Assembly: GCA_947034895.1 (NCBI GenBank)
Contig: OX344762.1
Span: 870,501-934,500 of the forward strand
Source of the DNA: Rhytidiadelphus loreus
Lineage: Eukaryota > Streptophyta > Bryopsida > Hypnales > Hylocomiaceae
Direction of reading: 5' to 3'
DNA length: 64,000 nt
The stretch's first letter is position 1, and each line of letters begins with the position of its first letter. Below, piece by piece: positions 22,201 through 34,489 of the stretch. The position numbers and the translations under genes were made by a program. The notes beneath the pieces are model-generated. The model had not been told where the DNA came from. It did no database searches and saw only the letters and a list, made by a program, of their open reading frames with translations.

Positions 22201-24539
22201 CGCAAGGTAAATTTTGTGTTGTATTAAAAAAAAAAAAAACTATTTTGTGCCATGTTAATTCTATGTTCTTCACCTCTCCTAGCTAACTTGGGGCAATTGA
22301 TTACAAACATGAAATTAAAATTTGCAAATTTTATCGTGACAGGAGAAATAACAAAACATTAAATTGTCCTTGCATGACATCACGGATGAAATCGTCCCTC
22401 CATGGCCCACTTTGTAGGATGCATTTAGTGTCTTGCATAGAATGACTTTCAAGAATGTACCTAGTGGTTCAAAAATCGGATCATTTTGACAAAGTACCTT
22501 GGTGGTAGGTTTTGTCTTTTCAAGGTTAATTCTTAGAAGTATCTTGTAGGAGTTTGATATATATAGGAGTTTACATGGTTTAATTTTATTTTTTGTACAC
22601 TCAAGGGGTGTGTTTACACTTTATATAAGAGGAAGCGAATCTAATAGATTTCTTATTGTTTTACTATTACAACTTCCCTACTTCTTAAGGAAGGGTGAGT
22701 AAGAAAGAAAGAAGTGAACAAACTGTAAGAAAGTGAACAAGAATATGGAGGAGCTTGTCATGAGCTATGCCATGTGTCCTTGAATAACTTTGGGCTTTTC
22801 AGTTTACCACCTTATTTGACTTGCTTTAAAATGTAGTTAGCTTGAAATTTCCTTGAAAATAGGAACTACAATACATTGAGTACTATAACAATCCAAAGCA
22901 ATGGGACCACTATTGTATTATTACTATACTAAATTTGAAATAACATAAAATAATCTTGAAGCTCAAAATTGGATTTGACCATTAAGTCTTTCATTCGTAA
23001 ATGCTTGGTCCTTTAAGAGTTATTGAACAATGTCATTAATTAAATCCTATAACAAAATGAATAATTAAATTGTGTAATGAAAAAACATTTCAAATTTCAA
23101 TATTTTATTTTAACTAGGGCAAAGCCAAAACATTGTAAATTTTATAGTGTTCTTTCAATTATTTTCATTTCATTAGTAGAATAGTCATACCATTTAAATT
23201 TTGCAATTGTTTGTGTGTTCAATTACTATGCAATGGTAATATAAAATAAATAAAATTACTATATAATGTCATCATTTACCTTTGAAGTCACTAGAATGTA
23301 AGCAAAAGGGGGATCAAAGTGTAAACACAAAAGGGGGTGCAAGAGTGAGTAGAAGCAAAATAAATGACTTCATTTCTACATCCGCTTACAAAATGTAAAC
23401 TAGCCTTCAATGTAGATGAGGTGCATACCATGTGCAATTATAATGTAAGGTGAAACACTTGTATTTTGAATTCTACATGTGGTCAATTATTTCAATAAAA
23501 ATTTGGATATCTGTATGTAAATAGCATCATCACTTTTATCAAGTTCGAATGTTACATTAAATCACATGCACCTAATTAAAATCATCTAAATAAACATTTG
23601 AGCATGCTTCCCATTTTTAAATTGTCTAAATTTTTTATAGAGCTTTTGAAGAGTGAACAATGGATTAGACCATAGATGTTACATTAGATGTCATTGTTGT
23701 CAGACCAAGAGTCAAGATGTTACATTAGATGTCATTGTTGACACAAAAACACGAGTTGTTACAAAGGATGTTTAGCAAAATCTATCAACTTTGATGTCAA
23801 AAAATTCAAAAAAACACGGGCATCTTCTAGTGAAATTTCTTAAAGGCAACATTTCAATAAACCACAAATTCTTAGAGTACTTGAAAACAAATGTTAGTAT
23901 TTAAAAATCGCCTTTAAGCTATCATATTTAGTCATTTAGACGAGCATTTAGAGGATTTATATTTTAAGGAAGAATGTAGATGAGATGGTTTTGCTAACAA
24001 GCCACACTTTCCAAACAACTAGATGTCCAATCAAATGCATTTATTGTCATCTTCTTCAACCTTCAAGGTTTGAATATTGAATTTTTTTTACACTTCTTCT
24101 TTCATTGGTTCTATAGTAAGTATTTCAAAGTCTTCATCAACCCTATTTCGCTTGCCTCCCCCAAGTTGGGATTCTCCATCTTCACCTAATGCGCTACTAT
24201 AAGTGGTAGACAATAAAGATGAAGTGGCTCAAAACAAAAAGAAGCACAAAACATACATTCAAATAAAAGTAACAGACACAAAGAAGAAGTGACAAACAAG
24301 AGAGATGAAGGTACAAATAAAAAAATATATATATATAAATTTGTGTTCATAAACGGTAGAGATGTGTATGATCCAACTGAAGAGACCAATAACGCCCAAG
24401 ATGAAACTTCGGACCATCCAAAACCTCATCCCGATCTCATTCTTGGAGCTCGAAGGTTTGGCGCCCAAACTATTGTGGGAGTACGAAAATCATCTACATA
24501 TAGTGGTAGGATAATATTAGACTAATATAGACTAATTTT
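22201..24539. other. AT-rich, gene-free stretch
   Basis: No gene is seen. A 25-bp word beginning GATGTTACATTAGATGTC is repeated directly near 23675 and 23718. GTGTTTACACTTT-type words occur in opposite orientation near 22610 and 23320 and may be old element ends. Confidence 0.4.
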
Positions 24540-24873
24540 TTTTGGTTTTTAACATAGACGGATAGAAATAGGTGCAGTTAAAGCATAGTTTCCAAACAGT
24601 ATAATCCGGATAAGTACAATCCGGAAATGACTTTACGAAATCGGATTCCGGATCGGTACCTGAACCAGAGTACCTACGATCTATTTTTTTCGAGCTAGGA
24701 AGTAAGGTGCCGTTACGGGAACAGTCGGATCCGAGTTCCCCTCTCACGGGTCTACAGTACTTAAGGTCCATCCCTCCTCATTTCATTTTCGCACAACTCC
24801 GAGCGCGCTTAATTGAGAAAAAGAGTGGTGAAATAGGGCCGTGCTAGGGAGAGAAATGGGAGGATAGTGCCGA

Positions 24874-25940
24874 TTGCACGCTTTAGTACGTTCTGTGTTG
24901 ACGGATTCGATGGAGCGGAACAATATTCCGAAATTAAAGGTGGTAGCCCGGATAGTGTCTTCGGTGATTCCTTCCGACCCTCAAATCCGGAAGCACTTGG
25001 ACGAAGATCTCGGGTGTATGGGGGTGTTAGGACTAATAGAACAACCGCGGAACATCAAGAACAATGAAATGGTTCAGGAACTCATTGTAGGAGTTCCAAA
25101 CTAGTATGAGTTGACTGTGAGAGGAAGACCGGCAGCATGGACGGAAGATGTCTGGGCAGACGTCTATGGATTCAAGAAATCCGGATCCGGATTAGCATCC
25201 CGGACTGACGAGTACACTACCGGGGTTTTCCGGAACCAGGCACATGCTAAAGAGGGATATGCTATTAGTGACTGTAAAAACAATAGGCATAGACGGGTAC
25301 TTGAGTTCTTGATCCCAATTCTATACTAGGGGAGGACACTCTCACTACATTTGGGGTAACTACATGCGGCGGTGGAAAAAGTAATTCATGTAATTCACCT
25401 TGAATAAACTATAATTTCATTCTAAAATTTTGAGCTTTGTTTAACAATGACTAAAGGTTTCTATTGGAAAAAAATTCAATTCCAAATAACATAAGATATA
25501 TTGTCTAGAAAGGGTTGAAAAATGAACTAAAATGGCATGTTCTCCAACTAAAATATTTATAGAGCTCACATGAAGATGACTATTGCATCAATATTCAACC
25601 AAAATAAACTTTCAATAGAAAGCTATTCTATATAATTTTTTTTTCATTTTTCAAATTTTTTTTCTTATATAATATAGAGGTGTGAAAGTTATTTTCAGCT
25701 TTACAGTGTATCTTTTTTCTTCAAAAATTTATAACTAATTACTATTAGCACAAAAAAATACCAATAATTCAAAACATAAACTTATAAAGTAGTAAAATCT
25801 ATCCATAATTTTTTTTTTGAAAAAGAAATTAAATTTTAAGGTGTATTACTTGTTTTACTTTTTCCGCCGCACGTAGGTTGCTAAAACATAGGGAGTGTCC
25901 TCCCCGGGATTCTATATCCGGAAAAACCTACCCAGATCTA
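24874..25940 (+). pseudogene. Repetitive-element protein of an unrecognised family, copy 1
   Basis: The frame opens near 24874, with the first ATG at 24910. It runs through blocks such as VVARIVSSVIPSDPQI, RGRPAAWTEDVWAD and EGYAISDCKNNRHRRVLEF, then ends in ILYPEK after removal of the MITE at 25326-25908. A TAG at 25102-25104 falls in VPN*YEL. The same blocks recur on the minus strand at 38477-37840, which shows this is a repeated protein-coding family. After PEKPTQ the similarity to that copy stops near 25935. I do not recognise the family's function. It reminds me of repetitive hypothetical proteins of mosses, but that is from memory only. Confidence 0.7.
25326..25908 (+). mobile_element. 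MITE of family A (583 bp) inside a repetitive pseudogene
   Basis: The 8-bp duplication ATTCTATA flanks it at 25318-25325 and 25909-25916. The termini read CTAGGGGAGGACACTC and, inward from the right, CCCGGGGAGGACACTC, followed by inverted blocks with GCGGCGGTGGAAAAAGTAA-like sequence. The body matches the copy at 4403-4966, for example TATAATATAGAGGTGTGAAA and TTCAAAACATAAACTT. Excision rejoins the codons of ILYPEK in the host frame. Confidence 0.88.
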
Positions 25941-26252
25941 AGGTAAACCAACCTATTATCACCCTAATAAGCAATCTGACTATGTTGGAGCCAACTCCAA
26001 CAAGTGCACCTATTTTTCAAAGGTGTGCACATGTTTCACAAATCAAACTCAAAAAGAAGTTTAATTTTTCAATGAAAATTGTAATTTCTGTGAATTTTTG
26101 AAGTTGGCTGCTATGAGTTAGATTTTGTCTACTTTACAAAAAACCCTAGGCAAATAGTATAGGGGGGTAATTCCTAAGGAAAGATCAATAAGTCCGTTGT
26201 TTGGTGACTAAGGTTACTAGTTTTGTATTTTGGAAGGCTTATCTAGTTGAAA

Positions 26253-27187
26253 TTAACCCCTAAAGGATTGGACTGTGTTTTTTGGTTGTATAGAAATTTT
26301 TCAGGCAGGTACCTACGAGCGGGGATTTTCATATTTGGAGCTGAAATTTTAATAGAATGTGGAGGCAAGAAAGATCTTTCATATGCACAAAATTTCATGA
26401 CATTTGGAAATACGAGTCAAAAGTTATAGCCTAATATGTTACTTTTTTCCCCAACCGGGCAGTTCGGGCAGAGAAAAAAAATCACTTTTTTCAGAAACAA
26501 AAATTTGGAATTGATTTTCTAGAGTTTTACATACACAAAAAGCTTTGAATCATTCCATTTTGATCAATGAGTCAAAAGTTATGAGGATTTTTTGTTTGCG
26601 GGCAGTTTTGGATTTCCTACTCTAAAATAAACTTTGAAATCCTTTATCTTATCCAATTTTCAATATTTTTGGACAAAAATAAAATCGTAGGATGTAGATA
26701 CATTATTACAACATTTCGACCATTGGGATTGGAAATTTTTAATTCCATATTTAAATTGTAAATAATTTAGTATTTTTAATCATTCTCTACTATTACCTAA
26801 TTATTATTTTTTTCCTATATGTTGTGCTATTCCAAATGATCTGAATTTTTTTAAGCATGTGGCCAACTTGTCTAGGAAAACAAATCCAAAGAAGCACCAC
26901 CATTTTAGGTCATTTTTTCATAAAAATGTGAGCTTGTGAAGTGTTGCTGCCCTGCTTTTCGCAGGGTCAAAAAAATGACTTCAGTTAATTTGAATGCTTA
27001 TATCTTGCAATCCACCCGGTGGAAATGTCTGAAATTTTTACCACATGTTTTTGATACTATATAATACAAGATCCTACGGTTAGATATGTCAAAAAATGTT
27101 TTTTTTCAAAATTTTGGTACTTGTACTAGAAATGACAGTTTTGGAGCGTTTTTGGTGAAAGTATAGTGACGGTCCTATAAGGGTTAA
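26253..27187 (+). mobile_element. TTAA-bounded element, copy 1 (935 bp)
   Basis: Both ends carry TTAA. Inside are inverted termini TTAACCCCTAAAGGA on the left and TTAACCCTTATAGGA read inward from the right. Flanking bases beyond TTAA do not match each other, so TTAA itself is the likely target duplication, as in piggyBac-like transposons. There is no transposase. Internal words shared by all copies include CTCTACT(C)TAAAATAAACTTT and a GCTGCCC...TTTTCGCAGG block. Confidence 0.8.
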
Positions 27188-28719
27188 TGTATAGATTGGT
27201 TTTAAGGATAAATTAACCCACACTCATGTCAAGTTGTTACAGTTCATTACCAATGCTATGTATGTCTCAGTCCTATATAGTGGTTGGCTTGTGTCAAATC
27301 CTCTGGTCAAATATTCTTGTGTTGGATAATTTGTCAAGTATTATGCATGCACTATCAACTTAATCAAAATGCCAAGGTATATATTTTGAAGTACAATAAA
27401 CTTGTAGGGACAAGGATTCATTAGGTATCCCTTCTTATATCAATTACATTCAGGCTGTCAAATAATTATTTAGACTAATTGCTAAATTGGTATGCACATA
27501 GCAAAAGCTGTATTTTCTAACAACTTGCTCAGTATGCAAGGCATGAAAAAATTAGATACATTCCTGATTTCTTGATTTAATCTTTGCGTCTACCAAATAG
27601 CTCCAGCTTTTATTCCATCAATTTGCCTTTGTACCAATTGGTTTAGATGAAGACTAATTTGTGCTTGCTTGACCTATTAACTCCCAGCCTTAACATGATT
27701 GATTTCAAATTACAGTCCCATGATTATTTGCCAATCACTCTATACGCAAATTATCACTCCATGATTATCAATAATTGAGCAATTACTGGCTCACTGATCC
27801 ATTCTATCCCAGGGACTAATAGACATACATTTTTTACACACACACACACCATGAATCAATTAAAAAATGGAACAACTTCATATACACTCAACTTGACTTA
27901 AGAATGACAACTGAATATTACTTATATACTCAAACTGAATCCAAGGCAAGTTGTTAATACTGGACTCTGATTGCCTTTCAGTCTATTAGCTTTTTAGCAA
28001 CTTAACACATACAAAAGTATACAACCATTTGTTGTTATGTATACAACAAATGGTTGTATACTTTTGTATGTGTAATTGTTTGATAATTGTTTGAATTGTT
28101 TGAATTGTGCCTTCAAAACAATTACACATACAACTCGAGCAACTATCAATCATACACACTTAGACAATTAGATCACAAATTCACACTTTGCAAATGAACC
28201 CACAAGCAAACAAGCTATCTCAACTTCCAGCAACAAAATTTCACCACTTGTGAGTTTCAAATAACACACTCAGTTCACACATCGTGAGCTCACACAAAAA
28301 TAATTGCAACTAGTATTATGGTATTAATATTAAGTTGACAAATTGTACAAGCTTGAGAATTTTAAGTAAAACTCGACACTAGCTCTACTTTACGCTGGAG
28401 AGAGAAAAAAAAACTAAAAGTCATTTGGACATATAGTCCCAAAATGTGTTAAATGAAAGCCAAAGTAATGCAACTATTCATTGGAAAGAGTACCTATCTA
28501 TTTGACCTTACTCCCTATCTTAGACTATTAGGCCAGTTCATATCTAATTAATGTCAACCAGTCTTTCATCTATAATATCTATCCACTTGACACACTGAAA
28601 TGGAAAATAGACTATTTTCTATCCCTGTTCACACAAACAAAGCCAAATAGACAAGAAATTTCAAAAATTTGTAACTACAGCTGCCCTAAATTATAAAACC
28701 ACCATGGAGTCAAGTCATA
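27188..28719. other. Gene-free spacer between two inverted TTAA-bounded elements
   Basis: The sequence is AT-rich with a short CA run near 27838 and a perfect hairpin at 28005-28073. No protein or RNA gene was recognised. Confidence 0.5.
28005..28073. repeat. Perfect hairpin, 31-bp arms
   Basis: ACACATACAAAAGTATACAA begins the left arm, and the right arm is its exact reverse complement over 31 bp, with a 7-base loop, TATGTAT. Such a perfect inverted repeat is either a very small MITE or a recent foldback. Confidence 0.9.
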
Positions 28720-29655
28720 TTAACCCCTAAAGTTCCTTGATTATGTTTCTCCCAAAACGCTCTAAAATTGCCATTTCTTGTACAAGTTTCAAATTTTAGA
28801 AAATAAACATTTTTGTACATACGTAACCATAAATCTTGTAGTACATTATTTTGAAAAGATGTCAAATTTTTTTTAGAAATTTCCACCGTGTAGATTGCAA
28901 AATATAAGCATTTGAAGTGACAAAAATCAGTTTTTTGGCCATGTGAAAAAATGGGTAGCTGCACTTCACAAGCTCACATTTGTATGAAAAAATGTTTAAA
29001 ATAGTGGTACTTCTTTAGATTCATTCTTCAAGGCATGTTAGCTACATGCTTGAAAAGTTTTAGATCATTTGAAATTGTATAACATATAGGAAAAAATCAA
29101 TAAGTAGAAAGATATAGAGAATGATTCAAAATACTAAATTGTTAATAATTTATTTATGGAATTGAAAAATGCCCATTCCAATGGTTGTAATGTTGTAATA
29201 AAAAATAATCACCTTATTTTTTTATTTTTTTTTCAAAAATATTGAAAATTGAGTTCAATAAAAGGCTTCAAAGTTTATTTTGGAGTAGAGAATTTATAAC
29301 TGCTTGCCAACTACAACACCTCATAACTTTTGACTCATTGATCAAAATGGAATGATTCAAAGTTTTCTATGTCAGTACATATAAATCTAGAAAACCAATT
29401 TCAAATTTGGATTTTTGAAAAAAATGATTTTTTCAAATCCACCCAGACCACCCAAATTGAGAAACAAACTACATATTAGGTCATAACTTTTGACTCATAT
29501 TTCCAAATGTCTTGAAATTTAGTGCACATGAAAGATATTTTTTGTCCATGCCTTCTATTAAAATTTGTGCCAAAAACATGGAAGTCTCTAGTCACACGCA
29601 CCAACCTAAAATTTCTATGTTGTCAAAAAGTGTAGCTTGGTCCTTTAGAGGTTAA
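28720..29655 (-). mobile_element. TTAA-bounded element, copy 2, inverted (936 bp)
   Basis: This is the reverse-orientation relative of 26253-27187, bounded by TTAA at 28720-28723 and 29652-29655. The words GCTCTAAAATTGCCATTTC and ATGACTCAAAAGTTATGAG-type sequence, reversed, match the other copies. It forms a large inverted pair with copy 1. The following 29656-32300 is AT-rich, with short direct repeats near 30570-30640 (TTTGTGGAATTAAGGTTT) and no gene. Confidence 0.8.
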
Positions 29656-32317
29656 CAACCTATTACCACTATAAATTGTATTTATTAGCACATGCATATT
29701 TGCCCATCAAAGATGGATACCTTATCCAAGTCAAAGTTTATGCTCTAATTTTGTGAATAAAGTAAGTGGAGTTGAAGAAGTTTTGTGGTGGTAATGGGGC
29801 CAAAATTAAGTTAGGTGGTTGTAGTAGGAAGATGGCAGCAATGGGCTAGTTTACCTTAGATTCTAACGTAAGCTCTAAAGAATACTACTAGTGATAGCAT
29901 CATTGTCACTAGTAATACATTAGAAGACATTTGGGGCCTTGGGAAGACTACGAGTTTTTGGGCTCTGAAAACTATTTCGATTGCATGGGAATGTTGCTAG
30001 CTGCACAGTTTGACGTGGTCAAGATAGCGCCACATAATTTTTGAAAAATAAAAATAAAAAATTCAACTTTTTTATTATTTTTATATTTTTATATTTTTTT
30101 GACAAAAGTTGCGTTCTTTTACTTCCACGGGAATGGCCAAGGGAACAGGCCTGAAATGGCCCTCTCTTGGCCTCAAATCCATAATAATGGCATAACTGGT
30201 TGAAAATGTAGAATATTGAGATTTTAACATGTATCTTTTACAAAAGATATTTCTAATGTATAATAAGATTAAAATTAAATTGTATTCATGGTACTATTAA
30301 AAAGCTCTTTGCAAGAAAGTTATTGTGAGATTTTGGGAACCATGCTTCTCCAATTGCGTTTTGAATCCTATGGGAAAGCTCTCTATGAGAAGGAGTACAC
30401 AAGCTTTGTCTTGTAGCATTCCAATTCATGAAAGAAAAAATATTGAATTTCAAAGTTTTTATATAAATTATAAATTATTTTTACTTTTATTTTATTATAT
30501 TGTGGCAAGTGGCAATGGCATAGGGCACACCAAACTGCCTTGAATGTTGCACATAGTTTGAGATTGAGAGATTCTAATTTGTGGAATTAAGGTTTCAGTT
30601 TTTCTGAAATAAGGTAATTTTGTGGAATTAAGGTTTGAGGGAATGTTAGCTTATATTTGGCTAAAGTTGTCCTCACCTAAAGTAACACTATCTTAGTACC
30701 CTTGCATCACTATATTGAGCTATGAAGGTTGGCTATAAATAATTCTAAAAATTGATGTTGGAATTTGTAGAGAAATTAGATTTTAAGGAAATAAAAAATT
30801 ATATGAAGAAAACACAAAATTTTAGGAAATATTTTTAATTTTAGCATTTGCAAAATTCGATTTTACGGCTTTAATTAAATATATTCAATATATAATGCTG
30901 ATCTTCATAGCCTCAAGTACGGTAATCCATAATCCCTACTGAAGGTGGTTTATTAGTCTCTAAAACTTACAATCATTTGTTTAGAATTGGAATATGATTA
31001 CTCTTAAAGCATAAATAGATTTTGGTGATGTGAGTCTGACAAGTTTGTGAAGTATTGTTATTTTGATGTAATATTTTGCATATTCTTTGTATTTTGAATA
31101 GTAGATGTTGGAGAATTCAATCAATCTGTAGGATTATTATGAATACATTTTGTTGTCACTTTTTACTAGGAAGAAACCTTATTGAGCTCAACATAATCTA
31201 CATGACATTTTTCTTCTAGTGTTTGTAATATATTTCACAATTGATAAAGTGTCAATTGTATTATAGGATTACTATGCACTGATTTTGCTAGTACTTTCGC
31301 AATATATGTCTCAATCAACAGAGTATCAATTGTATAGTCACAATAGTGACTAAAATATGACACTCAAAAGATGCTAACACTTGTGGCTTATACTACCTCC
31401 TAACTTGAAAAATCCCTTGCTATTGGATGGGAATGGTAGTCCATCAATTTGGTATTTTTCCAAAATTGAAATCATTGATGCCCATCAAATACGATCTTGG
31501 GCGTCCAAATATGGATACAAAATATATATATTAATACAAATTTATATAGATATATCCTATATCAATTGTAATTTTCAGAAGGTTCACATGAATACAAATG
31601 TAGGGCTAGAGTGGGTTTTCAAGTATAGTTCATGAAATTGTATTATAAAAGGATGTGCTCAAATTTTTGGATGTAAAAGTTTAACAACCTACAGAAAAAT
31701 TACATAAGTACCCTTTTTAGAGTTTTCTAAAAAACTTATCAACCAATGGTTGAATGAAACGTGTACACCACTCATGATTTTATATTTGAATTTATGAAAA
31801 AATGAGCAATCTCTCACTATGTATCTAAAAGATGTTTGCATCTTCCGGGTATTATTCATCTTATCTTACATTATTACATCTACCATTACCTAGAACAACC
31901 AACAAACTTCACCCCTACCTTTAGTACTTTCAATATATTCATCTTTCAGGTTCAAATATGAAATGAGCTATATCTTATTTGGTATGGAGTATTAGGATAC
32001 TTCATCATTGGAAGCAAAGGGTCTAAACAACTATTAAATAGAGAAACAAGTTTCCACTATACATATCTTCTTCAAATATATAAAGATTCAATTAATTTAA
32101 GTGTGATTCTATGAACGAACAGTGAATAAACTCAATATCTTCTGTCAAGTATATAATACAATGTGGAAAATCATTGTCTTATCTAGATTTTCATATCTTT
32201 CTATATTTAGAAAACCAATATATTATGGTAAGAGTTCCACAAGTTCAAATTTCTATAAATAGTTTAATTTTACAAAGTAAAGAAGTTTTCAAATTGGAAT
32301 AGAAACTAGATGTCAAA

Positions 32318-32970
32318 ACACCCAAGCACCGTTTTTTGGCATTATAGATATTTTGGGTAGCTCTCTACAAATGGAATTTTCATTTTTTTTCTTTGAATTT
32401 TTTACAAAATATGCAGTCAAAGAGCATCTTTAAGGCCCAACAATTTTTTTAACTTTTGACTTCATGGTTCAAAGTAATTGCATGATATGTAGTTTTGATG
32501 CCACGGCGGGCAGCTCATAAAATTTCTTAAAAGTCATTTTTTTCAAAAATAAAAATCTGAAATTGATTCTCTTACTCTATATGGAAAGCTTTGAATCATT
32601 CCATTTGGATTAATGAGGTGAAAGTTATGAGGAGTTTTAGTTTGTGGGCAATGCCGGATCCTTCACTCTAAAATAAACTTTGAAATCCTTTATTTAACTC
32701 AATTTTCAATATTTTTTGAAAAATAAATAAATTATAAGATGAATATTGTTTATTGCAACATTACAACCATTGGGATTGGCATTTTTTAGTTCCATAATGA
32801 AATTCTTAACAATTTAGTATTTTGAATCATTCTCTACTTTTTTCTACTTACTATACTACAGTTATATGTTCTACAACTCCAAATGATCTAAAAGTTTTTA
32901 AGGATGTAGCCAACTTGACTTGAAGAATGAATCCAAAGAGACACAACCATTTTAGAGATTTTTCATACAA
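32318..32970 (+). mobile_element. TTAA-family element, truncated copy
   Basis: The sequence follows copies 1 and 3 from near their left end (AGCACCGTTTTTTGGCATT) to the conserved ATTTTTCATAC block. Neither TTAA end is preserved, so this is a fragment without its right third. Confidence 0.65.
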
Positions 32971-33099
32971 TCTGGCTAATGGCCCACTCACTGATCCAGA
33001 AAGACTGGAAAGTTGCCAACCTTTTAAGATGTTGGAACCCTGGGCCCCACATCCGGGTTGCCCAATTCTGAAATTCCTAAATACATAAAAAATCCAACA

Positions 33100-34480
33100 A
33101 ATGAAATTACTACTCTACCTACCTTTTCGTCGTTTCTTCACTATGCTCCCAAATTTAGTTGCTGGTGCAGGTAATTTTCGGACAGGCTTCTTGGGCAGTG
33201 TATTCTTTGTGGCAGACCAGGTTCGGGGTGGGGGTGGATCCAATTCATCCTCCGACTCAAATTCAAAGGTTGTCTTTGTCGTCTCTTCTTCCAACTCTTC
33301 AATTTGTTGGGGTTCTAGGTTTAGAACTACTAGCCGCTTTCCCTTTTTCTATTCTGTTAGGTCAACAACTTCGATTGGTGTAGTCGGGAGTGGATGAGAA
33401 GGGGTCACCTGTTGCATATGGTTGAACCTTTCTGGATCGGTTCGAGCTAGATTCTGCACACTCCCTATCGGTTAAACAAGTCCGGTCGTAGCTGGAGCAG
33501 AAAGAATGGGAAGGGATTCAAAGAGTTTTACCATTAGTTGTCATCCAGACTACAAGACCGGGTGTGTGGTCTTCATCAGAGTGGTCTTCAGTGTGATTTC
33601 TAGATTCGGTTTCAAAACCGGAACCTGCTCGGCTGTTGTACTCCTCTTCCCTACTGGCGATGGTTGGAGTCTCGCCTTTGGGGTCGGAGTTGTGTGATTC
33701 GGATCTTGAAAGACTCCGCCGGGTAACTCCATAAACAATGCCTAATTTAATCCTTAGAGCGGATCAAGATTCCCTATCAGTTGGCGCATTTCCTTCAACA
33801 CTACCTTGATCCGGGCTTCAAAGTCGACCATGATTGTTACCACTCTAGTTCCGGTAATATGGCCTTCTCTGACCATCTACTTATTCCAGAGGTAGCCCGT
33901 GTAATCATCTCGGTAGGTAAGTTGACTAATTCTTTCAGCTTCTGAACCAATTCTATGGCTTCTGTTGCTCTCTTATTTGCAGCATTCATCTCCCCTTTCG
34001 CCCAATCGACGTGCTCCCGGAACTAGTCCCGTTCTTGCTCCATTCTTCGAATACAATCCTCCAATCGACGCAACTCTTCCAGATCCAATCTCTGGTTGAG
34101 AGTGTCCAACACTTAGGCTTCTTCTATTATACCCAATTTTTTGCACACGTCCCGGATCAAGGCTGTCATCTTTTCGTTTGATCTCTTGGTGGTTCTTAAC
34201 CAGTTGATGGTGGCCTCGAGGAGATCTGAATCCGGAAGTTGGATCTGAGGCAGAACAAATTCTTCGGCTTCCTACTTTCCATGTGAACCTGAACCTATAG
34301 ACTTCCATGAGTACTGGGACTATCTGGTGTACCGTGCTTGGAGTCCGGGTGATCTTTCTCTTCTTTTGACTTGTCTTCCGGAGGAAGTCCATGCCATAGG
34401 AGGCTTTCCCCCTTTTTGTACGCAAGTCCTTCCGCTTTGCTCAACATCTCCTACGGTGTAAGTTCCAAATTCGTCATTTG
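33100..34480 (-). pseudogene. C-terminal half of the repetitive-element protein, copy 2
   Basis: Read on the minus strand from about 34480, the frame gives ELTP*EMLSKAEGLAYKK, then a long heptad-rich region (LDLEELRRLEDCIRRM, AIELVQKLKELVNLP) that should form a coiled coil. A Pro/Ser-rich, acidic and finally basic tail ending near 33100 follows. Stops are mostly TAG (after ELTP, after EQERD, after VVDLTE), with at least two TAA and one TGA and probable frame changes. It is most simply the continuation of 38477-37840 on the same strand, separated from it by about 3.3 kb of inserted DNA. Confidence 0.6.
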
Positions 34481-34489
34481 GGACTCATA

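Noticed and set aside
22605..23337. Possible MITE with GTGTTTACACTTT ends
   Set aside because: The inner 14 bases are inverted copies, but outside them one side has GGGG and the other CCCCC-type sequence, and no target duplication was found.
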